Under the pieces are notes generated by a model, which saw only the letters and a program-made list of their open reading frames with translations, was not told the origin of the DNA and did not search any database. A DNA stretch of 64,000 nt from JBCCCJ01 sp039029315 (GTDB lineage Bacteria > Bacteroidota > Bacteroidia > J057), in contig JBCCGK010000043.1 in NCBI GenBank assembly GCA_039029315.1, positions 1 to 64,000 on the forward strand. The letters run 5' to 3'. Below are positions 42,241 to 50,596 of this stretch, piece after piece; position 1 is the stretch's first letter; every line of letters begins with the position of its first letter. A program made the position numbers and the translations under genes.

Positions 42241-45159
42241 ATGAAACCTCTCCTACTCTTTTTCCTGATTCTGGGATATATTCTATATGGACATTCCCAA
42301 CCTTTTTCGAACGGATACCCTTTCTATTTGCCATCCAATGATTCTCTTTCCAGAGAGTTTCTGCCAGATTTTCCCGCTTCCCCTATAGGCCCTGAGGAGG
42401 CGATCGGGATCAATTCTGAAGGAGATTTTGTGATCAAGGGTGAACCGATCAGATTCTGGGGAGTCAACTTGACTGCCAGAGGTGCCTTCCCTCCCAAAAA
42501 CAAAGCCAATGAAATCGCTGCACGCATGCGCAAGATGGGGATCAATCTTGTTCGGTTTCACCATCTTGACAATCCTTGGGCTGGAAATGATGGCAGCATT
42601 TTCCTCAACGGACAGGGCACCAGAAACCTGAATGCTACCACGCTAGACCGGATGGAATTCCTGATTGCAGCCTTCAAGCGGAATGGAATTTATGTCAATA
42701 TGAACCTCAATGTATCAAGAACCTTTCAGGAACAGGATGGGGTAGTGAATGCAGACTCTTTGGTAGATTTTGCCAAGGCAGTTACCACCTTCGATCCCTG
42801 GTTGATCACCCTTCAGGAAGAATATGCAGACCAACTCTTGTCGCATGTCAACCCATATACAGGTCTGGCCCTTAAGGATGATCCTGTACTCGCCATGGTC
42901 GAAACCATCAATGAGAACACGCTTTACGGATTTTGGAAAGGGGATCGGCTCCGGGCATTCTCTGCCGGCGGCTCTCTGATACGCAGACATGTAGAGTTGC
43001 TGGATAGTCTCTGGCATGAATTTCTCCTGGACAAATATCAGGATGATGCGAGTCTGACTGCTTCCTGGAATACAGGAAGTGTGGCTTCCGGACAGGGCAA
43101 TCAGGTTCAGGATGGTGGATTTGAAAGTGGGAATCTCAACCAATGGACCATGGAAACCCACAGCACTGCGCAGGCCACTTCCTCTCTCAGCACTACCTCT
43201 CCCTTTGCTGGAAGCAGTTCAGCTGAGGTAGATGTAACTCACATCACCGGGACAGACTGGCATGTACAATTTTATCAGGGCGGCTTGAGCATGAACAAGG
43301 ACAGTGTGTATGCTGTGACCTTTGCGGCCAGATCAGATGCCAACCGCAACATTAATATCGGTGTCCAGCAGAATGTCAGCCCTTGGGATTATTATGGAGG
43401 AAGTCAATATGCGCTGACTCCTGTTTGGCAGACTTTTACCTTTACCTTTGTCGCTCCAACGGATTTGCAAGGAGAATTGCGAATCGGTTACAATTTTGCC
43501 AATCAGACAGGCAAAGTATGGTTTGATGACATCAGTCTGGCTTCTCCTTCCAAAAGTGGGCTGCAAACTGGCGAATCCCTGATCCAGCGAAATATCAAAA
43601 GAATTCTGTATGGAGAGCGTCTGTCCTTCACTGACCAGCGGATTGCCGATCAAGCCGAATTCTATATCAAGATCCAGCGGGAATTCCTTCAGGGAATGTA
43701 CAATTATCTGAAGGCCCTGGGAATCAGTGCTCCCATCACAGGAACCAATGCACTCGTAGGACCAGCAGATGCCATGCATCAACAAGATTTGGATTATATC
43801 GACGACCACAACTATTGGGATCATCCCTGGTTCCCAAGCACTCCATGGGACCCTTATGATTGGCTATTGAGAAATGAAGCGGCACTCAAAGATCCCGGGA
43901 TTGAAGCAATGTCCAATATCTTTAGTGGTCTGGCAATCGACAAGAAACCCTATACTGTCAGCGAATACAATCATCCCTTTCCCAATCGCTATCAGGTGGA
44001 AATGGTTCCCATGCTTACCTCCTACGCCTCTTTCCATGGGGCAGATGGGTTGATGTTCTTTGAATATGAAGGAGGCAGTGATTGGGACACTGATATTGTC
44101 GATGGATTTTTTTCTATCAATCGGAATACAGCTCTGATGAGTCTCTTTCCAGCTTGCGCCTATGCTTATCGGTCGTATAAAATTGCGGAAGCCTCTCACA
44201 CATACCTGATTGAGTATAGCCCGGAATTTGTTTGGGAATCTCCCCTACAGGACAATAGTGGAAGGTGGGGAAAATGGTTGCCTTATGACCCAACCCTCGC
44301 ATTGACCCACAACATTCGAACCGTAGGCTATCAAGGAAGCTCAGATCCAGATCTAGCCCAACTCCCCCCTCCTTCTTCCTCGAATTTTCTCAGCTCTACA
44401 GGCCAAATTCGATTGCAGACTGATCTCGGATTGCATTCGACCTTTGCAGCAGGCTATGTGAGTATTACGGGATTCTTGCAGGATGCGACACATCATATTG
44501 TCGGGAATCTACAGCTGCAACAAGCCAATGATTTTGGGGCACTCAGCTGGATTGCCTTGAGCGGGGATTCCTTACTAACTGCTGAGCGCTCTCTGTTGAC
44601 ACTGTCTTCTCGTTTGCAAAACACCAATATGCAGTGGGACGGCACTCGAACTGTGCACAACAATTGGGGATCTCCTCCTACTCTGATGCAGCCCTTGACA
44701 GTTCAGCTCAGATTGAACATACAAGCAGATTCTGTTCGCCTCTATCCCCTGGATGAAACAGGCCTTCACAGCAGTTATCAAACCCTTCTCCCGATTGGTC
44801 CCAATCTCTTTGATCTGACGCTTGATCAATCCACTGATCAAACCCCCTGGTATGGACTTGAAGCTATTGGAAAAGGGATTCCTCTCCAGCAAGATGATCT
44901 TGTTGACTTGATTTCTCTCAGGGTTTTTCCCAATCCAGCCAAGGAGTATGTGATATTCCAATATTCGACCGACAGACAGGATCAGGCCTTTGTCGAATTG
45001 TATGACCTTCTGGGCAAATTGATCCAGGTCACCCCTTCCGAACATTCCTCTGTCGAACAGCAATTGGTTCTTCCCATTGATGAGCTATCAGCTGGCGTGT
45101 ATCACTATCGATTTCATTTGGGGAACAGATCCTCAGTTGGCAAATTGATCGTTGAATAG
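42241..45159 (+). CDS. T9SS-sorted glycosidase with inserted CBM4/9-like module
   Basis: 972 residues with a signal peptide (MKPLLLFFLILGYILYGHSQ). A GH5-like TIM barrel begins near 60 (GDFVIKGEPIRFWGVNLTARG, MRKMGINLVRFHHLD). Strand-4 acid/base is in ETINENTLYG (Glu225) and the nucleophile in TVSEYNHPF (Glu575). Between them, residues about 283-435 (GNQVQDGGFESGNLNQWT ... VWFDDISLASP) form a CBM4/9-type carbohydrate-binding module, so the barrel appears to be interrupted. The C-terminal 90 residues (LISLRVFPNPAKEYVIFQYS ... GVYHYRFHLGNRSSVGKLIVE) are a T9SS type A sorting domain. The protein is expected to act at the cell surface on a polysaccharide; the substrate is unknown. Confidence 0.85.
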   Translation: MKPLLLFFLILGYILYGHSQPFSNGYPFYLPSNDSLSREFLPDFPASPIGPEEAIGINSEGDFVIKGEPIRFWGVNLTARGAFPPKNKANEIAARMRKMGINLVRFHHLDNPWAGNDGSIFLNGQGTRNLNATTLDRMEFLIAAFKRNGIYVNMNLNVSRTFQEQDGVVNADSLVDFAKAVTTFDPWLITLQEEYADQLLSHVNPYTGLALKDDPVLAMVETINENTLYGFWKGDRLRAFSAGGSLIRRHVELLDSLWHEFLLDKYQDDASLTASWNTGSVASGQGNQVQDGGFESGNLNQWTMETHSTAQATSSLSTTSPFAGSSSAEVDVTHITGTDWHVQFYQGGLSMNKDSVYAVTFAARSDANRNINIGVQQNVSPWDYYGGSQYALTPVWQTFTFTFVAPTDLQGELRIGYNFANQTGKVWFDDISLASPSKSGLQTGESLIQRNIKRILYGERLSFTDQRIADQAEFYIKIQREFLQGMYNYLKALGISAPITGTNALVGPADAMHQQDLDYIDDHNYWDHPWFPSTPWDPYDWLLRNEAALKDPGIEAMSNIFSGLAIDKKPYTVSEYNHPFPNRYQVEMVPMLTSYASFHGADGLMFFEYEGGSDWDTDIVDGFFSINRNTALMSLFPACAYAYRSYKIAEASHTYLIEYSPEFVWESPLQDNSGRWGKWLPYDPTLALTHNIRTVGYQGSSDPDLAQLPPPSSSNFLSSTGQIRLQTDLGLHSTFAAGYVSITGFLQDATHHIVGNLQLQQANDFGALSWIALSGDSLLTAERSLLTLSSRLQNTNMQWDGTRTVHNNWGSPPTLMQPLTVQLRLNIQADSVRLYPLDETGLHSSYQTLLPIGPNLFDLTLDQSTDQTPWYGLEAIGKGIPLQQDDLVDLISLRVFPNPAKEYVIFQYSTDRQDQAFVELYDLLGKLIQVTPSEHSSVEQQLVLPIDELSAGVYHYRFHLGNRSSVGKLIVE

Positions 45160-45217
45160 CACCTCATTTTGTTCAGATCCATTTTATCCCAAACGCTTTG
45201 CTAAACAGAAACCGCTT

Positions 45218-45760
45218 ATGGAAGACAAGTCACTTACTCCTGGCCCACTGGAGCAATTCAAGGCCATCCTCGCTTTGCCATTTGTGGTTCTGATCGTAGT
45301 TCCCACGAGTATCATCTGGGATTCATATCGTTTGCCAATTGATCCCATCGGAACGCTTCCTTCAACAGTCGCCATAGCATTGGGGGTCCTTTTCCTTTTG
45401 CTTGGCCTTCCCTTGTTTGTTCAGGCCATTCGACTATTCATCCTGATTGGGAAAGGGACATTGGCTCCCTGGAAGCCGACGCGAAAGCTTGTCGTCAAAA
45501 GCCTGTATCGACATATGCGCAATCCTATGATTACGGGAGTTATCCTCATTCTCCTGGCTGAATCCTTGTTGTTGAAAAGCAGCGGGATTCTATTGTGGGG
45601 GCTCTTCTTTTTCCTCCTCAATCATCTGTACTTTCGGCTAAAAGAGGAACCGGACCTCCTCAAACGGTTTGGGGACGAATATCAGGAATACAAAACCAAT
45701 GTTCCCAGATGGATTCCTCGCTTTCCCGGCTGGCATCCAGAATCATCTCAATCATCTTGA
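45218..45760 (+). CDS. Isoprenylcysteine carboxyl methyltransferase-like membrane protein
   Basis: Start at the ATG at 45218 (MEDKSLTPG). Four membrane helices with the family end YRHMRNPMITGVILILLAESLLLKSSG ... NHLYFRLKEEPDLLKRFGDEYQEYKTNVPRWIPR, the SAM-binding region of ICMT/PEMT proteins. In bacteria such proteins methylate lipids or have unknown substrates. It precedes the DUF3311 gene by 5 bp in the same operon. Confidence 0.82.
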   Translation: MEDKSLTPGPLEQFKAILALPFVVLIVVPTSIIWDSYRLPIDPIGTLPSTVAIALGVLFLLLGLPLFVQAIRLFILIGKGTLAPWKPTRKLVVKSLYRHMRNPMITGVILILLAESLLLKSSGILLWGLFFFLLNHLYFRLKEEPDLLKRFGDEYQEYKTNVPRWIPRFPGWHPESSQSS

Positions 45761-45765
45761 CCAAT

Positions 45766-45999
45766 ATGAAAACATTTCCCTCCTGGGTTTGGCTTGTCTT
45801 TGCCAGTCTGTTCGCCCTATCGATTCCCTGGTATCTGCCTCCGGACCTTAGCATGATGTTGGTGGCAGGTCTCCCACTATGGCTATTGAGTTGTATACTT
45901 GCCATTGTAGGTATGGCATTTTTTTCGCTTCTGATTATCCGGATATATTGGGAAGAAGAGGATGAAGAAGTGATTCACCCCCAACAGCAAGTAGAATGA
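45766..45999 (+). CDS. DUF3311-like small membrane protein
   Basis: 77 residues, two membrane helices (WLVFASLFALSIPWYL; GLPLWLLSCILAIVGMAFFSLLIIRIYW), ending in an acidic tail (EEEDEEVIHPQ). Pattern, size and position right before a sodium:solute symporter gene with a 4-bp overlap are those of DUF3311 proteins, thought to be small subunits of those symporters. Confidence 0.8.
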   Translation: MKTFPSWVWLVFASLFALSIPWYLPPDLSMMLVAGLPLWLLSCILAIVGMAFFSLLIIRIYWEEEDEEVIHPQQQVE

Positions 46000-47429
46000 C
46001 GATGCAATCAGCCGTCATCGCCAGCATCGGAATCTATATGCTTCTCCTGCTGATATTGGGAATCTGGGCCAGCAGATTGCGCAAGAGCAATTCCCTGAAA
46101 GATTTTTATTTGGCTGGTGGAGGATTGGGATCATTCGTCCTGCTTCTGACCTTGTATGCAACCCAATACAGTGCCAATACCATGTTGGTCGTTCCGGCAG
46201 AAGTTGTCAATAAGGGAATGGGGATGATCATGGTGTTGGGGTATATGACAGCCATTGTGGTTTTTTATTTGGCTTTTGCTCCCCAATTGTATCGTGTTTC
46301 CAAACGAGAGCAATTCATTACGCCAGGAGACTGGTTTGACTTCAGGTTTCAGATGCCTGCCCTGACCTTGCTGGCCAATATCGTTTTGCTGGTCGTTTCC
46401 ATCAATTTTTTGCTGGCTCAACTCATGGCGATGGGACATATAGCTGAAGGCATTACCGGGGGGCAAATTCCCTATTGGGCCGGGGTTGTTTTCCTGGCTG
46501 TGGTTGTCATTCTGTACGAAACTCTGGGGGGAATGCAGGCAGTGGCTTGGACAGATGTGATACAAGGATTGATGATGTTGATTGGGCTGGGAGGCTTATT
46601 CGTAATAGTCATTGGAGGCGACACACAGATAACGGATGTCAGTGAATGGTTGTTGGAGCATCAGCCAGAAAAAATCCAGGTACCTTCAGGAGAATTCAGA
46701 ATCTATTGGGCCAGTACAGTCTTAATGGTTGGAATGGGCGCTGCTGTGTATCCACAAGTAATTCAAAGGATTTATGCTTCCCGGAGCATAAAGGTTCTCA
46801 AACAATCTCTGGGAGCGATGGTTTTCATGCCATTGGTGACGGTATTGATCCTGTTCTTGTTGGGGATCTTGAGTATTCCCCATTTCGCGGAGGCTGAATC
46901 TGTGGCATCGGACGCTGTTCTCCCTCAAATGTTGGAGATCTGGAGTCAGCATTCTCCACTTGCTTTGGTGTTTGCTGTCATGATGGTGGTCGGATTACTG
47001 GCTGCAACCATGTCTACCGCAGACTCTGTCCTCCTCTCCCTGTCCTCTATTGTTGCCCAGGATATATTGGGAAAATCTGTCATGAAAACTGTTCCCGAGG
47101 AGCGTTTGACCACTATCGGGAAACTGGTCTCCTGGCTGGTGATGGCGAGCATGGTGATCTGGGCTTTGCAACCTCAAATTACCTTATGGGGCCTCATCGA
47201 ATTGAAAATGCAGATCCTGGTTCAGATCGTTCCCTTATTTCTTCTGGGATTGCATGATCAGCGGTTCGATGGCTATGCTGCATTGGCAGGCTTGTGTGCT
47301 GGATTATTCATCGCACTGACGGGCTTTTTCTTTGGAATCAAGACAATCGGGGGAATTCAGCTAGGGCTAATTGGATTCGGGCTGAATATGATCATTTCGA
47401 TAGGGATTGCAAACATGAGAGGCAGATAG
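45996..47429 (+). CDS. Sodium:solute symporter (SSS, PanF-like)
   Basis: 477 residues, thirteen-helix SSS layout. RKSNSLKDFYLAGGGLGSFVLLLTLYATQYSANTMLVVPAEV, GDWFDFRFQMPALTLLANIVLL, GGMQAVAWTDVIQGLMMLIG (the SSS signature region) and AATMSTADSVLLSLSSIVAQDIL are family marks. Overlaps the DUF3311 gene (ATGA), the pairing known for PanF-type transporters. The substrate could be pantothenate or another organic solute; not decided by sequence. Confidence 0.88.
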   Translation: MTMQSAVIASIGIYMLLLLILGIWASRLRKSNSLKDFYLAGGGLGSFVLLLTLYATQYSANTMLVVPAEVVNKGMGMIMVLGYMTAIVVFYLAFAPQLYRVSKREQFITPGDWFDFRFQMPALTLLANIVLLVVSINFLLAQLMAMGHIAEGITGGQIPYWAGVVFLAVVVILYETLGGMQAVAWTDVIQGLMMLIGLGGLFVIVIGGDTQITDVSEWLLEHQPEKIQVPSGEFRIYWASTVLMVGMGAAVYPQVIQRIYASRSIKVLKQSLGAMVFMPLVTVLILFLLGILSIPHFAEAESVASDAVLPQMLEIWSQHSPLALVFAVMMVVGLLAATMSTADSVLLSLSSIVAQDILGKSVMKTVPEERLTTIGKLVSWLVMASMVIWALQPQITLWGLIELKMQILVQIVPLFLLGLHDQRFDGYAALAGLCAGLFIALTGFFFGIKTIGGIQLGLIGFGLNMIISIGIANMRGR

Positions 47430-47567
47430 TTCCCTATTTCACTAACAATTTTTTGACTGTTCCTTAGCTTGTTTACACGCTGTCTTTTTTCTACATCAAA
47501 GTCGTATCCATTTATAGGAAGAGGTAGTGGTTCAACTGTAATGCTAATCTACCTACAGAATATTTGT

Positions 47568-47591
47568 AGAGATGATCGGCAGACCATCTCT
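47568..47591 (+). repeat. REP-like hairpin A
   Basis: AGAGATGATC-ggca-GACCATCTCT: 10-bp arms with a single A-C mismatch and a 4-base loop. The core ATGATCGGCAGACCAT is the exact reverse complement of the core of hairpin B, 70 bp away. Confidence 0.6.
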
Positions 47592-47640
47592 CGCTTTGCC
47601 TATCGTAGATAGAAAGGCATCCCCTTCAACATCCCACCTA

Positions 47641-47662
47641 GCAATGGTCTGCCGATCATTGC
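47641..47662 (+). repeat. REP-like hairpin B
   Basis: GCAATGGTC-tgcc-GATCATTGC: 9-bp arms with one wobble position. The core ATGGTCTGCCGATCAT is the inverted copy of hairpin A, so the two form a facing pair of the kind seen in REP doublets. Confidence 0.6.
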
Positions 47663-47909
47663 TACGTGCCGATGACAGCCTTACATGTATTGCAATACCT
47701 AGGAACATCTATTCTACTTTCATCGATTTAGCTATTTAGACCATGACAACAGCCTCCAATAAGTATGCAGAACTTAGACTGGAGAATGGCACTGTTCCGT
47801 CCAACAGAAATCCCGGAGACTCTCTGCATCAGCAAAGGATCTCCGGGATCAGGGAACGAGGCGAATTGCTCCTCATTCCGGACGAGGCTCATTCCCCCGC
47901 CACTTATGC

Positions 47910-49019
47910 CTAGTTTCCCATGGCAGGAAGAGAATCATATTTGCCAAGAATTCGCAGCATCTTCATATGCTCGTACAAGGCATGAAAGAAGGTAGGCTGC
48001 ACATAATATGGCAAGTCAAATTCCTTGGCTGTCTGCTGGACAATTTTTGAAATTTTTCGGTAATGCACATGGCAAATCTTCGGGAACAAATGATGCTCAA
48101 TTTGATAATTCAATCCGCCTAGACACCAGGAAAAAATACGGCTAGTAGGTGAAAAATTCGTGGTAGTCAACAGTTGGTGGACTGCCCAGTTATTTTCCAT
48201 ATTTCCTTCATTATCAGGCAGGGGATATTCACAATCTGGCATGACGTGAGCCAACTGAAATATGGAAGTCAGAATAAATCCGGCAACAAAATGCATACTC
48301 AGAAATCCGACCAATACCATCCACCAGGCCATTGGAAAGAAGATTATCGGAATCACAAGAAAGACTGAATAATAAAAGGCTTTATAGGCAGACAGTTTGA
48401 GGAGTTTTTCAAGAAAGATATTTTTCTTGGTCCCCAGAAATCCATTCTGATGATACCTGACAAGTTTGGTGTAATCATTGACTGTAATCCAGCTCAGGGT
48501 CATAAATCCATAGAGGAACCATCCATAAATGTGTTGGAGTCGATGGAAGCCATGACGCTTTTTGTGTGGGGATAGCCGAAGGACCAATTCTACTGCAATG
48601 TCTTCATCATGTTCTTCAATATTGGTATAAGAATGATGTAGGCGATTGTGCTGAATTTTCCAGATCCCTACATATCCACCCAGGAGATTGAGCCATTTGC
48701 CAATATATTTGTTGACGGTGGGGTTCTGAGAATAGGCTCCATGATTGGCATCATGCATGACACACATTCCTATACCAGAAGCGCCCAATCCCATCAAAAC
48801 CCACATTATGATCACCATCAAGGGGCTGGTAAAAACGCCAGTAGCCAACAGTACATAGGGGGCTAAATACAAGGAAATCATGAAGATCGTTTTGATCACC
48901 ATCTCAGCATTCCCATAACTGGATATATTATGTTCAGCAAAGTATTCCTTCACGCGTTCTCGAATCGCATAAACGAATTCTGTATTTTCTTTAGAAAATT
49001 TAACTGCTTTGGTGCTCAT
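47910..49019 (-). CDS. Fatty acid desaturase, front-end type, copy 1
   Basis: 369 residues with the three His boxes of membrane di-iron desaturases: HDANHGAYS, HNRLHHSYTN and QIEHHLFP. The Gln in the last box is typical of front-end (delta-5/6-like) enzymes; no cytochrome b5 domain is present. Introduces a double bond into acyl chains. Followed, 68 bp upstream on the same strand, by a close paralogue. Start at the ATG at 49019 (MSTKAVKFSKENTEF). Confidence 0.9.
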   Translation of the reverse strand: MSTKAVKFSKENTEFVYAIRERVKEYFAEHNISSYGNAEMVIKTIFMISLYLAPYVLLATGVFTSPLMVIIMWVLMGLGASGIGMCVMHDANHGAYSQNPTVNKYIGKWLNLLGGYVGIWKIQHNRLHHSYTNIEEHDEDIAVELVLRLSPHKKRHGFHRLQHIYGWFLYGFMTLSWITVNDYTKLVRYHQNGFLGTKKNIFLEKLLKLSAYKAFYYSVFLVIPIIFFPMAWWMVLVGFLSMHFVAGFILTSIFQLAHVMPDCEYPLPDNEGNMENNWAVHQLLTTTNFSPTSRIFSWCLGGLNYQIEHHLFPKICHVHYRKISKIVQQTAKEFDLPYYVQPTFFHALYEHMKMLRILGKYDSLPAMGN

Positions 49020-49086
49020 AGGAGAAAGATGTTGAAAGATAATTAATAAGCTTCCATTCGTTAGTCAGGAAGTGTTCTCATGTGAT

Positions 49087-50214
49087 TTATCCTACGGTAA
49101 GCGCAGGGGAATGAACGGCGGGAATTTCATCAAATCTTCCCAATTTTTTTAACATTTCTTTGTGTTGACCTAAGGCTTTGACAAAGGTTGGTTGCACAAA
49201 ATATGGAATTCCGAATTCCTCAGCAGTTTGCTTAACAATGGGACTGATATTTCGGTAATGAACATGGCAAATCTGAGGAAACAGATGATGTTCAATCTGG
49301 AAATTCAAGCCTCCCAGATACCAGGAGAATGCCCGATTATTTGGCGAGAAGTTGGTGGTGGTGATCATTTGGTGGATCGCCCAATTGTTTTCCATGCTTC
49401 CCTGTTCATTTGGCAGAGGATATTCTGAGGTGGGCATGACGTGCGCCAACTGAAATACCACAGCGAGGGTCAATCCCGCAACAAAGTGCATAAAAAAGAA
49501 TCCCAGCGCTGTAATCCACCATGCTACAGGGATGAGCATAATCGGCAGAACAAGGAAAAGACCATAGTAGCCAATCTTGAGGAAGACCAATTTGGTTAGG
49601 AGAATCTCAAATTGTCCATTTTTATCTTTCAGGAATCCACTTTCTCGGTACTTGAATAAGCGGTTAAAATCTTTGACAGTGATCCAGGCAATGGTCATGA
49701 ATCCATAGAGGAACCAGCCATATATATGCTGAATCCGATGAAAGCCATAACGTTTTTTGTGAGGACACAATCTCAATACCAATCTTGGGGCGATATCTTC
49801 GTCATGATGATCAATATTGGTGTAGGAATGATGCAAACGATTGTGTTGGATCTTCCAATTCGCAACAAATCCTCCAATGATATTCAGAAGGTATCCAATA
49901 TTACGATTGACAATGGCATTATCAGAATAGGCAAGATGGTTGGCATCATGCATCACACACATTCCGATTCCTGCAACAGCAAATCCCATGAAGGCCCATG
50001 TTATGAGCATCGCTGGCGTGGAACTGATCACCCCAAGCAACATCAATAAATAAGGAACCAAATAGGCAGAAACCATCACAATGGTCTTTACAACCATTTC
50101 GGTATTCGCATGTGGAGAGAGATTTCTTTCTTCAAAGTATCCTTTCACCCGTCGGCGGAGTGTCATAAGGAACTCTGGATTCTCCTTTGAAAACTTAACT
50201 GTTGTATAGCTCAT
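49087..50214 (-). CDS. Fatty acid desaturase, front-end type, copy 2
   Basis: 375 residues with the same boxes (HDANHLAYS, HNRLHHSYTN, QIEHHLFP) and a parallel N-terminus (MSYTTVKFSKENPEF). The two copies align end to end without large gaps; the tail of copy 2 is a few residues longer (EIPAVHSPALTVG). Tandem paralogues of this kind can differ in regiospecificity or temperature response, which the sequence does not show. Confidence 0.9.
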   Translation of the reverse strand: MSYTTVKFSKENPEFLMTLRRRVKGYFEERNLSPHANTEMVVKTIVMVSAYLVPYLLMLLGVISSTPAMLITWAFMGFAVAGIGMCVMHDANHLAYSDNAIVNRNIGYLLNIIGGFVANWKIQHNRLHHSYTNIDHHDEDIAPRLVLRLCPHKKRYGFHRIQHIYGWFLYGFMTIAWITVKDFNRLFKYRESGFLKDKNGQFEILLTKLVFLKIGYYGLFLVLPIMLIPVAWWITALGFFFMHFVAGLTLAVVFQLAHVMPTSEYPLPNEQGSMENNWAIHQMITTTNFSPNNRAFSWYLGGLNFQIEHHLFPQICHVHYRNISPIVKQTAEEFGIPYFVQPTFVKALGQHKEMLKKLGRFDEIPAVHSPALTVG

Positions 50215-50596
50215 AAGGTAGATTAGTTTGCCAAATTAGGCAGTAAGACTACAATTATTTCATTGGGCTTCCAAAAAAAAAGCCCCTCACCCAAGCATTC
50301 ATTCTCCTAGCGAACAAGCGATTCCTATATGATACTCATCCGCTATGCCCAACTCAACCCTGCAAATATCGACCTTTCTTGGCATTAATAACAAACTTAG
50401 AGACTGTTTAGGAATCTGTGCTGAGAATTTTTATGGTGTATTTTTCTCTCAGGCAAGGCTCTTTTTTGTTCTCATAGTGGTGCTATGAGAACAAAAAAAG
50501 CCGCAGAATGAGGAAAAAAGACGCATACAAAAAATAAGTGACAGATGTTCAAACAGTCTCTTAGTCCAATTCTCTAAGGTCTCGACTATTCCAGAG
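50215..50596. other. Gap with a foldback element
   Basis: 382 bp between two minus-strand genes. It holds a poly-A stretch near 50272-50281 and the MITE-like element at 50397-50564. No coding sequence was seen. Confidence 0.45.
50397..50564. mobile_element. MITE-like foldback element with TSD
   Basis: Ends GAGACTGTTT (50400-50409) and AAACAGTCTC (50551-50560) are perfect 10-bp inverted repeats, with TTA repeated directly outside (50397-50399 and 50561-50563). Alternatively read, the ends are AGACTGTTT with a 5-bp CTTAG duplication. The centre is a near-perfect stem: 50458-50477 pairs with 50483-50501 around a 5-base loop. The interior of about 160 bp has no gene, so it would need a transposase encoded elsewhere; the ends resemble IS5/IS1031-type elements, judged from memory. 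Confidence 0.65.

Larger units (their letters stand above)
47430..47909. other. Gap between symporter gene and desaturase genes
   Basis: 480 bp with no supported gene. It holds two REP-like hairpins (47568-47591 and 47641-47662) with complementary cores. No terminator with a T-run was recognised after the symporter stop. A short frame at 47765-47995 overlaps the desaturase gene and has no features. Confidence 0.45.

Noticed and set aside
47765..47995. 76-codon frame at the end of the desaturase gene
   Set aside because: It overlaps the conserved C-terminus of the desaturase on the other strand and has no features.
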